Shown: piece after piece, positions 18,128-25,831 of the stretch
Layout of the letters: each line of letters begins with the position of its first letter
Position numbering within the stretch: the first letter of the stretch is position 1
Source: Deltaproteobacteria bacterium
Lineage (GTDB): Bacteria; Desulfobacterota; DSM-4660; Desulfatiglandales; HGW-15
DNA: 50,208 nucleotides
Direction of reading: 5' to 3'
Assembly: GCA_019310485.1 (NCBI GenBank)
Contig: JAFDEF010000018.1
Coordinates: 1-50,208 of the forward strand
Made by a program: the position numbers and the translations under genes
Notes under the pieces: model-generated
Told to the model about the DNA's origin: nothing
Databases searched by the model: none
Seen by the model: the letters and a program-made list of their open reading frames with translations, nothing else

Positions 18128-19741
18128 ATGAATCTACAGAGACCCAATGCCAACGATGTCTCACAAACCTTTAACCGCTCAAAGAATGTAGTACCCATGT
18201 CAGGGCTGTGTTCCCGGTGCGTGGACGGATGCCGAGGAAACTGTGAAGTCTTCAAGTCTGCATTCAGGGGAAGGGAGGTCATCTACCCCTCTCCCTTCGG
18301 GGAGGTGACCGCCGGTGCGGACAAGAACTACCCTGTTGATTACTCGCACCTCAATATCCACGGCTACGCCATGGGAACAAAAGGGCTGGGAGTGATTCAC
18401 GGTTCGCCTGACACGGCCATCTTTCCTAAGGTGAACACCGAGACGGCCTACGGCTGGGATCACAAGGTGAAAATGAAGGTTCCCGTCTTTACGGGCGCCC
18501 TGGGTTCTACGGACATTGCGAGGAAGAACTGGGACTCCTTTGCCATCGGAGCCGCTCTCTCCGGAATAACCATTGTGTGCGGCGAGAATGTATGCGGTAT
18601 TGACCCCCAGTTGGAGCTGGACCAAAATAAGAAGATAAAGAAATCTCCTGAAATGGACAGGAGGATCGAGACATATAAGCGTTACCACCATGGGTTTGGA
18701 GAAATACTCGTCCAGATGAATGTGGAAGACACCCGCCTTGGCGTGGCCGAGTATATCCTGGAAAAGCATGGAATCGAAACCATCGAGTTGAAATGGGGAC
18801 AGGGGGCCAAGTCCATTGGAGGAGAGATAAAGGTCGACTCCCTCGACAGGGCCCTCGAACTCCAAGGGAGGGGGTACATCGTAACCCCGGATCCGTCCCT
18901 TGAAGTGAACCAGAGGGCCTTCAAGGCAGGGGCCATTAAGGAATTTGAACGGCATTCTCGACTGGGTTTCATAGACCAGGAAACCTTTCTCGCCGAGGTG
19001 CAACGGCTGAGGGAGCTCGGGTTCAAGAGGATCACCCTGAAGACCGGGGCCTACGGTCTCAGAGAGCTGGCCATGGCCATCAAGTGGGGCACCCAGGCGA
19101 AAATAGACCTCCTCACCATCGACGGTGCCCCGGGCGGCACGGGCATGAGTCCCTGGCGAATGATGGAAGAGTGGGGGATGCCGAGTATCTACATCCACTC
19201 CGCGGCCGTTGAATTCGGGGACTACCTCAAGAGCAAGGGGGAAACTCATGTCTGCGACTTCGCCTTTGCCGGCGGTTTTTCGACAGAAGACCACATCTTC
19301 AAGGCAATTGCCCTGGGGAATAATCACGTGAAGGCAGTGTGCATGGGAAGGGCCATGATGATTCCGGGGTTTGTGGGGAAGAACATCGAGAAGTGGATCA
19401 AGAACAACGACCTGCCCAAGACCGTGTCCGCCTATGGCAACAACGCTGAAGAAATCTTTATATGCTACGAGAGGGTCCGGGAAATGGTTGGGAGTGATGA
19501 AATGAACAAAATCCCACTGGGGGCCGTGGGAATTTTCAGCTTTTGCGACAAGTTGAAGGTAGGACTGCAACAGCTCATGGCCGGAGCGCGATGCTTCCGG
19601 ATCCACGCCATTAGCCGCAAAGATCTGATGTCCTTGACCCGGGAATGTGCCGAAGTAACGGGGATCCCTTACGTCATGGACTCTTACAGACAAGAGGCCC
19701 TGGAAATCCTGGACAGCGCATCCTCCTACTCCATACTCTAA
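18128..19741 (+). CDS. FMN-binding glutamate synthase-like protein
   Basis: The 537-aa protein matches the glutamate synthase (GOGAT) synthase domain that binds FMN in a TIM barrel: LTIDGAPGGTGMSPW, FAFAGGFSTEDH and VCMGRAMMIPG are visible in the second half. It lacks the amidotransferase domain of full GltB. A CxxCx3Cx3C cluster at C28, C31, C35 and C39 may bind an iron-sulphur cluster. The ATG at 18128 follows AAAGGAGGG. A longer frame to 18032 would start inside the leader terminator and is rejected. The gene faces the HTH/cupin regulator. The electron donor and true substrate are uncertain, since stand-alone relatives vary. Confidence 0.8.
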   Translation: MNLQRPNANDVSQTFNRSKNVVPMSGLCSRCVDGCRGNCEVFKSAFRGREVIYPSPFGEVTAGADKNYPVDYSHLNIHGYAMGTKGLGVIHGSPDTAIFPKVNTETAYGWDHKVKMKVPVFTGALGSTDIARKNWDSFAIGAALSGITIVCGENVCGIDPQLELDQNKKIKKSPEMDRRIETYKRYHHGFGEILVQMNVEDTRLGVAEYILEKHGIETIELKWGQGAKSIGGEIKVDSLDRALELQGRGYIVTPDPSLEVNQRAFKAGAIKEFERHSRLGFIDQETFLAEVQRLRELGFKRITLKTGAYGLRELAMAIKWGTQAKIDLLTIDGAPGGTGMSPWRMMEEWGMPSIYIHSAAVEFGDYLKSKGETHVCDFAFAGGFSTEDHIFKAIALGNNHVKAVCMGRAMMIPGFVGKNIEKWIKNNDLPKTVSAYGNNAEEIFICYERVREMVGSDEMNKIPLGAVGIFSFCDKLKVGLQQLMAGARCFRIHAISRKDLMSLTRECAEVTGIPYVMDSYRQEALEILDSASSYSIL

Positions 19742-19788
19742 AGTGACAAGGGGCTTCCTCGGAGAAGCTACGGGGAGCCCTTGTCACT
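19742..19788. terminator. Hairpin shared by two convergent genes
   Basis: A 13-bp stem (agtgacaaggggct at 19742-19755 against agcccttgtcact at 19776-19788) lies directly after the glutamate synthase-like stop and overlaps the stop of the convergent regulator gene. It probably ends transcripts from both sides. No long T run follows on either strand. Confidence 0.65.
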
Positions 19789-21073
19789 TCACCTTGAACC
19801 AAAGCAATCTTGCCCTGCCAGGTTCGGGGTTGACCCACGCGGAAGGGATCTGGGTAGTCAGGCAGATGATATCCCCGGGATTGGCCCTGTAAGTTTTGTC
19901 CTCGATCTTCAGCTCCAGGTGGCCGGACAGGAGGTATCCGATCTCTTCTCCCTTGTGGGTGAAAAAGTGAGACGACAGGGCGGCACGTGCCGGGATCTCG
20001 ACGAGATAGGGCTCGGCCCTCGTGTCAAAATCGATTGGCGTGAGACGTGTTGCGCGAATGCCTTCCGCAGAAAAAACTGGACCACCTACCTCCACGGAGT
20101 CGCCTCCCGAGAAGACCACGGCCCCTTTGGTCTTGACTGGTTCCCGGAAAAAGCTGCTCACCTCAACCGAAAGCACTTCTGCCATCTTGATGAGCGCCGT
20201 CAAGGAGGGATATATCAAATTGCTCTCGATCTGGGAGATCGTGCTTGATGTGACTCCCACCAGTTTCGCAAGTTCTGTCTGGGACAGCCCTTTTCTTACC
20301 CGTAGTTCCTTTAACCGCGCCCCAAGCTCTACCCTTCCCGCCTTCTTCTTTTCGTTATCGAAGGTAACATCAAGGCCCTCGCTCCAGTAATAGAAGGGGT
20401 GATTCAAGTTGTCCGCATTTCGATTCTCAGCTTTCAGTATTGTCAGGGATGCCCTCCCTCTCTTGACTGAAAGATCGACGGCCACCTGCGCTATTTGGTT
20501 TATCTTGGCCCTGAGACGGGGGGAATGGGCCCTCTTTTCCATAATCCAATAGGCCACAGTGTTCAGTTCATACAAGCGAGGGCAGGAATGGCTGTAGAAC
20601 CGGGCCAGGTCTTCTTCTCGTCCCCAAAGTTCCTGCATGCCCGTAAGGCTTTCGAAAATAAAACGCACGCTGTCGTTCAATTCCCGATGAATTGCGTAAA
20701 GGGTGTCCATAACCCTTCCGACCTTGTGGGGCTCTTCCACCCTTTGGATGGTGCACGGATGCTCCATTTCGCCGTAGAACCTGGCAAAGATCTCAGACCC
20801 CTCCCCCTTGCCGTAAGTAAAACAATCCAATATGGTCAGGTGGGAGCCTTCAGCCAGAGGACCCAGCTTGTCCAAGAGGTTCTTTGGAGAGCGATCAAAG
20901 CTGACATAGATCAGGGGTTTGCCCTCTGCCTTCGAGGCCTTGAGCAAGTTCAGGCAAAATATGGACGCAAGGCTGCCCGCATCATCATGCCACACGACGT
21001 TATCACCTATGAAAAGCCCCCCTAGAAGATGATCCAGGTAGCTCACCCCGGAGGCGATTACATGCCTTTCCAT
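19784..21073 (-). CDS. RecA/KaiC-like domain fused to XRE helix-turn-helix and cupin regulator
   Basis: The 429-aa protein has three parts. Residues 1-235 resemble a KaiC/RAD55-type RecA fold (opening VSYLDHLLGGLFIGDNVVWH, ending near FYYWSEGLDVTF). The Walker A loop reads HDDAGSLAS, lacking GKT, and the Walker B aspartate position holds Glu (FIFES), so ATP binding is doubtful. Residues 250-308 are an XRE helix-turn-helix (LKELRVRKGLSQTELAKLVG). Residues 340-429 are a cupin (FTHKGEEIGYLLSGHLEL) that may bind a small ligand. XRE-cupin proteins are usually repressors of amino acid or polyamine genes. Here the probable target is the convergent glutamate synthase-like gene or its own promoter. 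No promoter was identified in 21074-21353. Confidence 0.75.
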   Translation of the reverse strand: MERHVIASGVSYLDHLLGGLFIGDNVVWHDDAGSLASIFCLNLLKASKAEGKPLIYVSFDRSPKNLLDKLGPLAEGSHLTILDCFTYGKGEGSEIFARFYGEMEHPCTIQRVEEPHKVGRVMDTLYAIHRELNDSVRFIFESLTGMQELWGREEDLARFYSHSCPRLYELNTVAYWIMEKRAHSPRLRAKINQIAQVAVDLSVKRGRASLTILKAENRNADNLNHPFYYWSEGLDVTFDNEKKKAGRVELGARLKELRVRKGLSQTELAKLVGVTSSTISQIESNLIYPSLTALIKMAEVLSVEVSSFFREPVKTKGAVVFSGGDSVEVGGPVFSAEGIRATRLTPIDFDTRAEPYLVEIPARAALSSHFFTHKGEEIGYLLSGHLELKIEDKTYRANPGDIICLTTQIPSAWVNPEPGRARLLWFKVK

Positions 21074-21343
21074 GACCCCAAAACCTTTCCCTTTTCACCT
21101 TGCTCGTGATTTGGCCTGCACTTCTTAGCCACCATAAACTCGCCCGCTGAAAGCACGGAAACTGCGAAGATGCAAAGAGCCCTTCTCCCTTGCAGGCCTC
21201 AGCAGCTCAGCAGGCGCCTGCAATGCAATGATAAAACATAATTATCTTTCTTTGATTTCTGGGCAAAAAGCAAACAGCAAACGTCCCGAATGCCATGGCG
21301 CCTGCCTGGCGTCCAAAAGGGCCCCAGAGGGGGCTCTTGCCCC

Positions 21344-21541
21344 TCACCAAGATTGGGGAGGCAAACCTTTTCGTTTTTTCGCCAGGTAAGCGAGGCACGC
21401 TTCTGTGGAAATCACAAAACCCGGTGGAACCGGCAAGCCTATCTGGGTCATCTCACATAAATTGGCGCCTTTCCCGCCCAGAAGCTTCTTGTTCTTGCCA
21501 TCTCCTTCTTCAAAGGAAAAAACAAACTTCTTAGGTCCCAT
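21344..21541 (-). pseudogene. Truncated pyruvate, phosphate dikinase (N-terminal 65 codons)
   Basis: From the ATG at 21539-21541 the first 62 or so residues match the complete dikinase at 12246-15041 with one difference visible (MGPKK for MGSKK). The frame then leaves homology at the duplication junction, adds PQSW and stops. It lacks the phosphohistidine and PEP domains and cannot be active. Most third codon positions are unchanged, unlike the neighbouring duplicated genes, so this part was copied or converted more recently. Confidence 0.85.
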
Positions 21542-21719
21542 TCTGTCCTCCTTTTCCCCTTTTCTGAGTATACTCGAACAAGTAAGCAAGCACCAGCATC
21601 ACGCCGGCAAGGGCGATAACCTTTACAATAGAGTCTCCTCTAAAAAACACCCGTCCTATAAGAAGGGCCAGGAGAATAGAAAGAATTAAACGCAAAAAGA
21701 ATACCGAAAAAGCTCCCAT
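21531..21719 (-). CDS. Small two-helix membrane protein (62 aa), copy B
   Basis: This is a paralogue of 15031-15219 with the same length, two hydrophobic segments and the same 11-nt overlap with the following dikinase fragment. Most changes are conservative ([20 protein letters not shown] against MGGLSTFFLRLVLSIILALL). I take the ATG at 21717-21719, the position equivalent to copy A. A frame to 21779 extends into non-homologous sequence. Function unknown. Confidence 0.65.
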   Translation of the reverse strand: MGAFSVFFLRLILSILLALLIGRVFFRGDSIVKVIALAGVMLVLAYLFEYTQKRGKGGQNGT

Positions 21720-21780
21720 CTCAAAAAACCTCACAGGTCGCGCTAGTGATAAGTCGTAGCCCCTACATGCGCAGTTCATA

Positions 21781-22143
21781 CTAGATTTTTTCAGACTCCT
21801 TTGGATTGTTCTTGAAAGGAATCACTTTGGCGGGCTTTTGTTTTTGTTTCAAGACTAGGCCCGTTGGCCCTTCTTCCGGCTTTCTTTCCTGTATGGCAGG
21901 GCTTACCTTTTCCAATCTGACAGGCTGCCCTCCCATGGTAAAAGAGCCTCCCTGGATGTATTCTTCCCTCAGTATCCATGTTATAATCTGTGCGGGTATC
22001 GTAAGTACCAGCAGGGTCACCTGGTACCAGTCTTTCTTAATATCAGGTTCTATTGCTTCAATGCGGGCATAAAGAGTCGGTCTGTCCTGATAATAGATCA
22101 GGACCAAATCTCCTTCGCGATTTACGCCTCCTCCATTTGCCAT
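21781..22143 (-). CDS. Conserved protein of unknown function (120 aa), copy B
   Basis: This is a paralogue of 15281-15649. The core REGDLVLIYYQDRPTLYARI and WILREEYI segments are kept, and the tail KQKPAKVIPFKNNPKESEKI is nearly the same. The middle of the C-terminal half differs more. The frame is open and changes are mostly conservative, so both copies seem to be maintained. No motif points to a function. Confidence 0.7.
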   Translation of the reverse strand: MANGGGVNREGDLVLIYYQDRPTLYARIEAIEPDIKKDWYQVTLLVLTIPAQIITWILREEYIQGGSFTMGGQPVRLEKVSPAIQERKPEEGPTGLVLKQKQKPAKVIPFKNNPKESEKI

Positions 22144-22183
22144 AAAAATACCATCCCCTACATGTTGAGCCTATAAACCTGCC

Positions 22184-22525
22184 CTACTCACTGTCCCTAA
22201 TTACACCACCAGGATCGGTTCTCAACTTTTCCAGTTTTTCCTCAAAGCCTTTACCTAAATCAACACCAAGCTGTTTCGCCCGTTTCTTTGCAGCCAAACC
22301 GATGTTGCGGCTGTCCTTGTAAAAAGAGTCGGTTTTTGGGGCGGTGGGATCAAAGGAATCAAGACGGTCCTGTTCGGAGACATGGTAGACCACCCTTGAG
22401 ATAAGTCTTTTCACGCGCTTGCTCCCGCATTCCGGGCAGGCGACCTGTTTTTCTTCCTCCCTTTTCATCACCAGCCACTGAAACTGTAGATCACAAGAGC
22501 GGCATTGATATTCGTAGATGGGCAT
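22184..22525 (-). CDS. FmdB-type zinc-ribbon protein, copy B
   Basis: This 113-aa protein has cysteine pairs at 8-11 and 30-33, as in copy A. By eye it differs from copy A at 10 positions, mostly outside the zinc site. GGGGG lies a little far upstream of the ATG. Its upstream region is unrelated to that of copy A, so the two copies are probably regulated differently. The role is unknown. Confidence 0.85.
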   Translation of the reverse strand: MPIYEYQCRSCDLQFQWLVMKREEEKQVACPECGSKRVKRLISRVVYHVSEQDRLDSFDPTAPKTDSFYKDSRNIGLAAKKRAKQLGVDLGKGFEEKLEKLRTDPGGVIRDSE

Positions 22526-22718
22526 CTCTATGTCCCCCCTGTCCTTCCAGTTACAAGTGCAAATAACTCATTAAAAAATAACACACGATTTCCATACAAG
22601 CAACGACAAAGAAAACAAGGGTAACTTTTTTAGGATGAAGATATACCATGTGATCCCCTAGAAAGTTTCCGCTTTAAAGCCAAAATCAGCAAAGAGGAGA
22701 ACAGTCTCAACTTTTTGT

Positions 22719-22747
22719 TTGACTAGGAATGGTCTTTACAATATATA
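22719..22747 (+). promoter_or_regulatory. Strong sigma70 promoter pointing towards livK
   Basis: TTGACT (22719-22724) and TATATA (22742-22747) are separated by exactly 17 nt. Transcription would start near 22754, about 820 nt before livK, so the transcript would carry a very long leader or be a separate small RNA. Confidence 0.6.
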
Positions 22748-23360
22748 TAAATAATTGGGGCTCGTTACGATCGGATATTGAACCACTTTTATCAACTCAA
22801 GTCTCATCATAAAGGATTTGATTTGGAACCCGACCTGCATCCACAATCTGCTTCCACCCGCGAAGTGCTAGAACTTCTTCCAGTAAATCCCGTTGGAGTT
22901 CCCTATGGGCCATTAAACCTCGCGCGAAAAAGCGGAAGAAAACTTAATTCAACATCCCCGTGCTCCCGCAGGGGGCATTCCTACGGGGTAAATAGTCCTG
23001 CAAGGGGCACTGTCTTGGAGCGCCGGGCTACAAGGAGGGAAAGGACTCAATTCAATTTGCATGATTTGAGTTCGCCAAACACTGGATAGGTCCCCTTTTT
23101 GGTTTCTAAGCTCTTTGTTTATGGAGTCTCCTATATTGTTGGAATTTCTTTAAATATTCTGAAATAAAAAGCTTTCATATGAATACCGTCAAGGCATTGG
23201 GGCTGGTCTCTAGGGATCGGCCATAGATTTGTTTTTTGGGCGTCGTTCAATTACTTGCACCTGGGAGCAAGAAATTCCCTTTATTTTTTTCCGCTAGGCT
23301 GTGCTGGCTTTTATAGAGGGGTACCTGGAAAAGAAACCCTTTGGGGATTTGAAGCAGCTA

Positions 23361-23428
23361 AAGATTCGAGGTTTATAAATGCGAAGCTTTGAAAGACATC
23401 GCTTTGTTTCACTTAAACCTCAAATCTT
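23361..23428. repeat. Inverted repeat, 15-nt arms
   Basis: aagattcgaggttta (23361-23375) and taaacctcaaatctt (23414-23428) are complementary apart from two positions, with a 38-nt loop that can partly pair (gcgaagc and atcgctttg). It lies 150 nt before livK. There is no T run after it, so it is not a simple terminator. Confidence 0.6.
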
Positions 23429-23576
23429 TGGTCGCGGCACCTCGGGGTAGGAAGGCCTGATTCTAAAATGTCAATGCGGCCAAGGAATTGGTTCTATTTT
23501 GAAAGGCACAAGAACCTGCAAGCATTTTTGAACGATTCTAATTGTTCATCTCTGAAGCAAGTGAAAGGAGGTTGTC

Positions 23577-24854
23577 ATGAAAGGTAGGTTTTCATTAATA
23601 GCTATTAGCTTAGTGGTTATTTTGGTGTTTATTTTTTCTTCTAGCCTTTGGGCAGCATCCAAAATCGTCATCGGCCACCCTGCTTGCCTTTCGGGGAAAT
23701 ATGCAAAGGCAGGGGAGCAAGCTCTTGGAGGTGTAAAAGCCTGTGTAGATTGGATCAATAATGTCTATGGAGGTGTAAAAATTGGCGGAAAGAAGTATCT
23801 CATAAAATATAAATACTATGACTGTGAGTCTAAAAAGGAATCAGTTACAAGCCTCATCGGACGGTTGATTACAGTAGACAAAGTCAATGTTGTTTTTGCG
23901 CCCTACAGCTCTGGCCTTACGCTCAGAGGTGCTCCTGTTGCAGAAAGCCATCGGATGCTCTATATGGATCACGGCGGAGCCAATAATAAGATTTTCCGAC
24001 AGGGTTTCAGGTATATCGTTCAGACAATAGGGCCTGCGTCAAGGTACCATGAAGGGACCCTTGACATGATCCATAAGATTGACCCTGCAGCAAAGAGAGT
24101 TGCCTTGGCATATGAAGACTCTGAATTCGCGAAAATGGTCATGGAAGGTGCTGAGGCCCACGCTAAGAAGCTTGGGTTCAATATTGTCTTTAAGCGGACC
24201 TATCCAAAGGGAGTAACGGATCTGACTCCCCTTCTTTCAGCCTTTAAAGGAGCAAAGCCTGATTTTATCCTTGGGGGTGGCCATTTTGAAGATGGGCAAC
24301 TGTTTAACAGGCAAATGGCTGACCTGGATATTAATGTAAAAGCCCTTTCACTGATTGCCGCAGCAACTCTGCCAGCATTCTATAAAGCACTTACTTCTAT
24401 GGCAGAAGGTGTGATGGGGCCCTCGCACTGGGAGTACGGCGTAAAGTACTCTGAGTCGAGAGCAAAGAAAGCGGGACTGCCCTGGATTGGGCCAACCCAG
24501 GATGGTTTCGTAGCCCTTTTCAAAAAAGCCATAGGAAAAAATATCATACCTGATTACCACGCTGCAGAAGCGGGGGCACAGGTGCTGGCTTATGTACTGG
24601 CTGCTAAAAAAGCTAATTCCTTGAATTCTGATAAAATTAGGGCTGCTCTTGGAGACCTCAAATTTATGTCTTTTTATGGTGGATGGGATATCGATGATAC
24701 AGGACTTCAAATTGGCCATTCTATGGTGGATGTGCAATGGCAAATGGGTAAAAGAGTAATTGTATGGCCTCCGGAGGGTCAAACTGGTAAACTTGTTTAC
24801 CCAATGCCTACTTTTGCTGAAAAGGCCAAAGGGAAGCTGGCAGTTCCAAGATAA
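23577..24854 (+). CDS. livK: Branched-chain amino acid-type ABC transporter, substrate-binding protein
   Basis: The 425-aa periplasmic binding protein has a signal peptide (basic start, hydrophobic core to about residue 22, likely cleavage after SLWAA). The mature start KIVIGHPACLSGKYAKAGEQ matches the type I periplasmic binding (Peripla_BP_6) fold. The start has a strong AAAGGAGG. It is the first gene of a complete livKHMGF set. The ligand may be a branched-chain amino acid or another amide or carboxylate. It cannot be told from sequence alone. Confidence 0.9.
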   Translation: MKGRFSLIAISLVVILVFIFSSSLWAASKIVIGHPACLSGKYAKAGEQALGGVKACVDWINNVYGGVKIGGKKYLIKYKYYDCESKKESVTSLIGRLITVDKVNVVFAPYSSGLTLRGAPVAESHRMLYMDHGGANNKIFRQGFRYIVQTIGPASRYHEGTLDMIHKIDPAAKRVALAYEDSEFAKMVMEGAEAHAKKLGFNIVFKRTYPKGVTDLTPLLSAFKGAKPDFILGGGHFEDGQLFNRQMADLDINVKALSLIAAATLPAFYKALTSMAEGVMGPSHWEYGVKYSESRAKKAGLPWIGPTQDGFVALFKKAIGKNIIPDYHAAEAGAQVLAYVLAAKKANSLNSDKIRAALGDLKFMSFYGGWDIDDTGLQIGHSMVDVQWQMGKRVIVWPPEGQTGKLVYPMPTFAEKAKGKLAVPR

Positions 24855-24862
24855 GTACCTAG

Positions 24863-24907
24863 AATCGTCACCACCAGAGAAGAAGTGCTTTGGTGGCGGC
24901 GATTTTT
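24863..24907 (+). terminator. Hairpin between livK and livH (partial terminator)
   Basis: AATCGTCACCACCA (24863-24876) pairs with TGGTGGCGGCGATT (24891-24904), followed by five T. It lies in the gap after livK. Such hairpins commonly let some transcripts stop or stabilise the upstream message, giving more binding protein than membrane subunits. Confidence 0.65.
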
Positions 24908-24943
24908 GTACTAAAAGGAGATACACCGCGTGGAGTTTCTACC

Positions 24944-25831
24944 ATGTTATTAGAGCACCTTGCCGGCAATTTGATCCAAGGCCTTGTGCTAGGCGCAATC
25001 TATGGCATGGCCACCATGGGCTTGAGCCTCATTTTTGGGGTTCTAAAAGTTGTCAATGTCGGGCATGGGGCTTTTATTATGGTGGGAGCATTTATTACCC
25101 TGTGGATCTTCAACGCCTTGGGTTTAAATCCAATATTTTCCATTCCTATCGCTTTTGCGGTAGGACTTGGGCTGGGGCTTATTTTTTATTCGCTGGCCAT
25201 AAGAAAGCTGCTTAAGGCCCCTGAGCTGTCCACATTGTTGGCGACCTTTGCTATCGGCATTTTGCTTGAGGAGCTCGTTAAACTTATTTTTGGATCAGAA
25301 TTCCGCGGTTATAACTGGGTTGTAGGCAAAATTAATCTTGGTGTCACTGTGTTACCTGTGGCTAAGCTGTATGCCTGCATTGGCAGTATCATCATCGCCT
25401 TGTTACTCTATTTGTGGTTTAACAGGACCCGCGCGGGCTCAGCGGTGCGAAGCGTAGTTGAAGACGATGAGGGAGCCAGGGTTTGCGGCGTAAATGTGGG
25501 AGGGGTCTATGCTCTGAGTTTTGCCATTGGTATCGGGCTCACCGTTGCCAGCGGAGTTCTTGTCACCATGTTTATCCCTGTTGGGATCAACCCGTACATG
25601 GGAGGTGGGTACACTCTCAAAGCCTTTGTAATAGCCGTTCTGGGCGGACTTTCCTCTCCATACGGTGCTTTTTTCGGAGGCCTGATCTTTGGAATCGTAG
25701 AAAACGGTTCCTATACTCTGTTCGCTTTGATTCCCGGCGTAGAGCCTTTCGCACTCACCCGGTTCTTATCTTTCGTGATGTTATTGGTCATCCTCCTGAT
25801 CAGACCCACTGGAATTCTTAAAGCAAAATGA
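24944..25831 (+). CDS. livH: Branched-chain amino acid ABC transporter permease
   Basis: The 295-aa membrane protein has about eight hydrophobic segments and the LivH start IQGLVLGAIYGMATMGLSLI. The segment VEDDEGARVCGVNVGGVYALSFAIG holds the cytoplasmic coupling region. I chose the ATG at 24944 because GGAG lies 8 nt upstream. A frame to 24890 would begin inside the hairpin. It overlaps livM by 4 nt (ATGA). Confidence 0.9.
   Translation: MLLEHLAGNLIQGLVLGAIYGMATMGLSLIFGVLKVVNVGHGAFIMVGAFITLWIFNALGLNPIFSIPIAFAVGLGLGLIFYSLAIRKLLKAPELSTLLATFAIGILLEELVKLIFGSEFRGYNWVVGKINLGVTVLPVAKLYACIGSIIIALLLYLWFNRTRAGSAVRSVVEDDEGARVCGVNVGGVYALSFAIGIGLTVASGVLVTMFIPVGINPYMGGGYTLKAFVIAVLGGLSSPYGAFFGGLIFGIVENGSYTLFALIPGVEPFALTRFLSFVMLLVILLIRPTGILKAK

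Larger units (their letters stand above)
21354..22525. repeat. Segmental duplication, copy B
   Basis: This is the second copy of the 14854-16018 block in the same orientation. The left junction is sharp: similarity starts at ttggggaggcaaacc (21353) inside the dikinase reading frame, and sequence to its left is unrelated. The right junction is at the FmdB start codon. The neighbouring upstream sequences of the two copies differ completely. Confidence 0.9.
22526..23576 (+). other. 1-kb region upstream of livK, no convincing protein gene, several hairpins
   Basis: Apart from the promoter at 22719, the region holds foldable stretches. CCCCGT and ACGGGG enclose a second GC-rich stem near 22966-23000. 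ACTCAA/TTGAGT form an inverted repeat near 23046-23071. A long inverted repeat lies at 23361-23428. The 103-codon frame at 22778-23089 begins with TTG, has no recognisable domain and no good ribosome binding site. Either a non-coding RNA or a regulatory leader is possible. I recognise no known RNA family. Confidence 0.4.

Noticed and set aside
18200..19693. A 497-codon minus-strand frame
   Set aside because: It lies opposite the glutamate synthase-like gene, which has clear family motifs and a strong ribosome binding site. The shadow arises from its codon use.
22778..23089. A 103-codon plus-strand frame in the livK upstream region
   Set aside because: It starts with TTG, lacks a ribosome binding site and recognisable domain, and overlaps hairpin-forming sequence.
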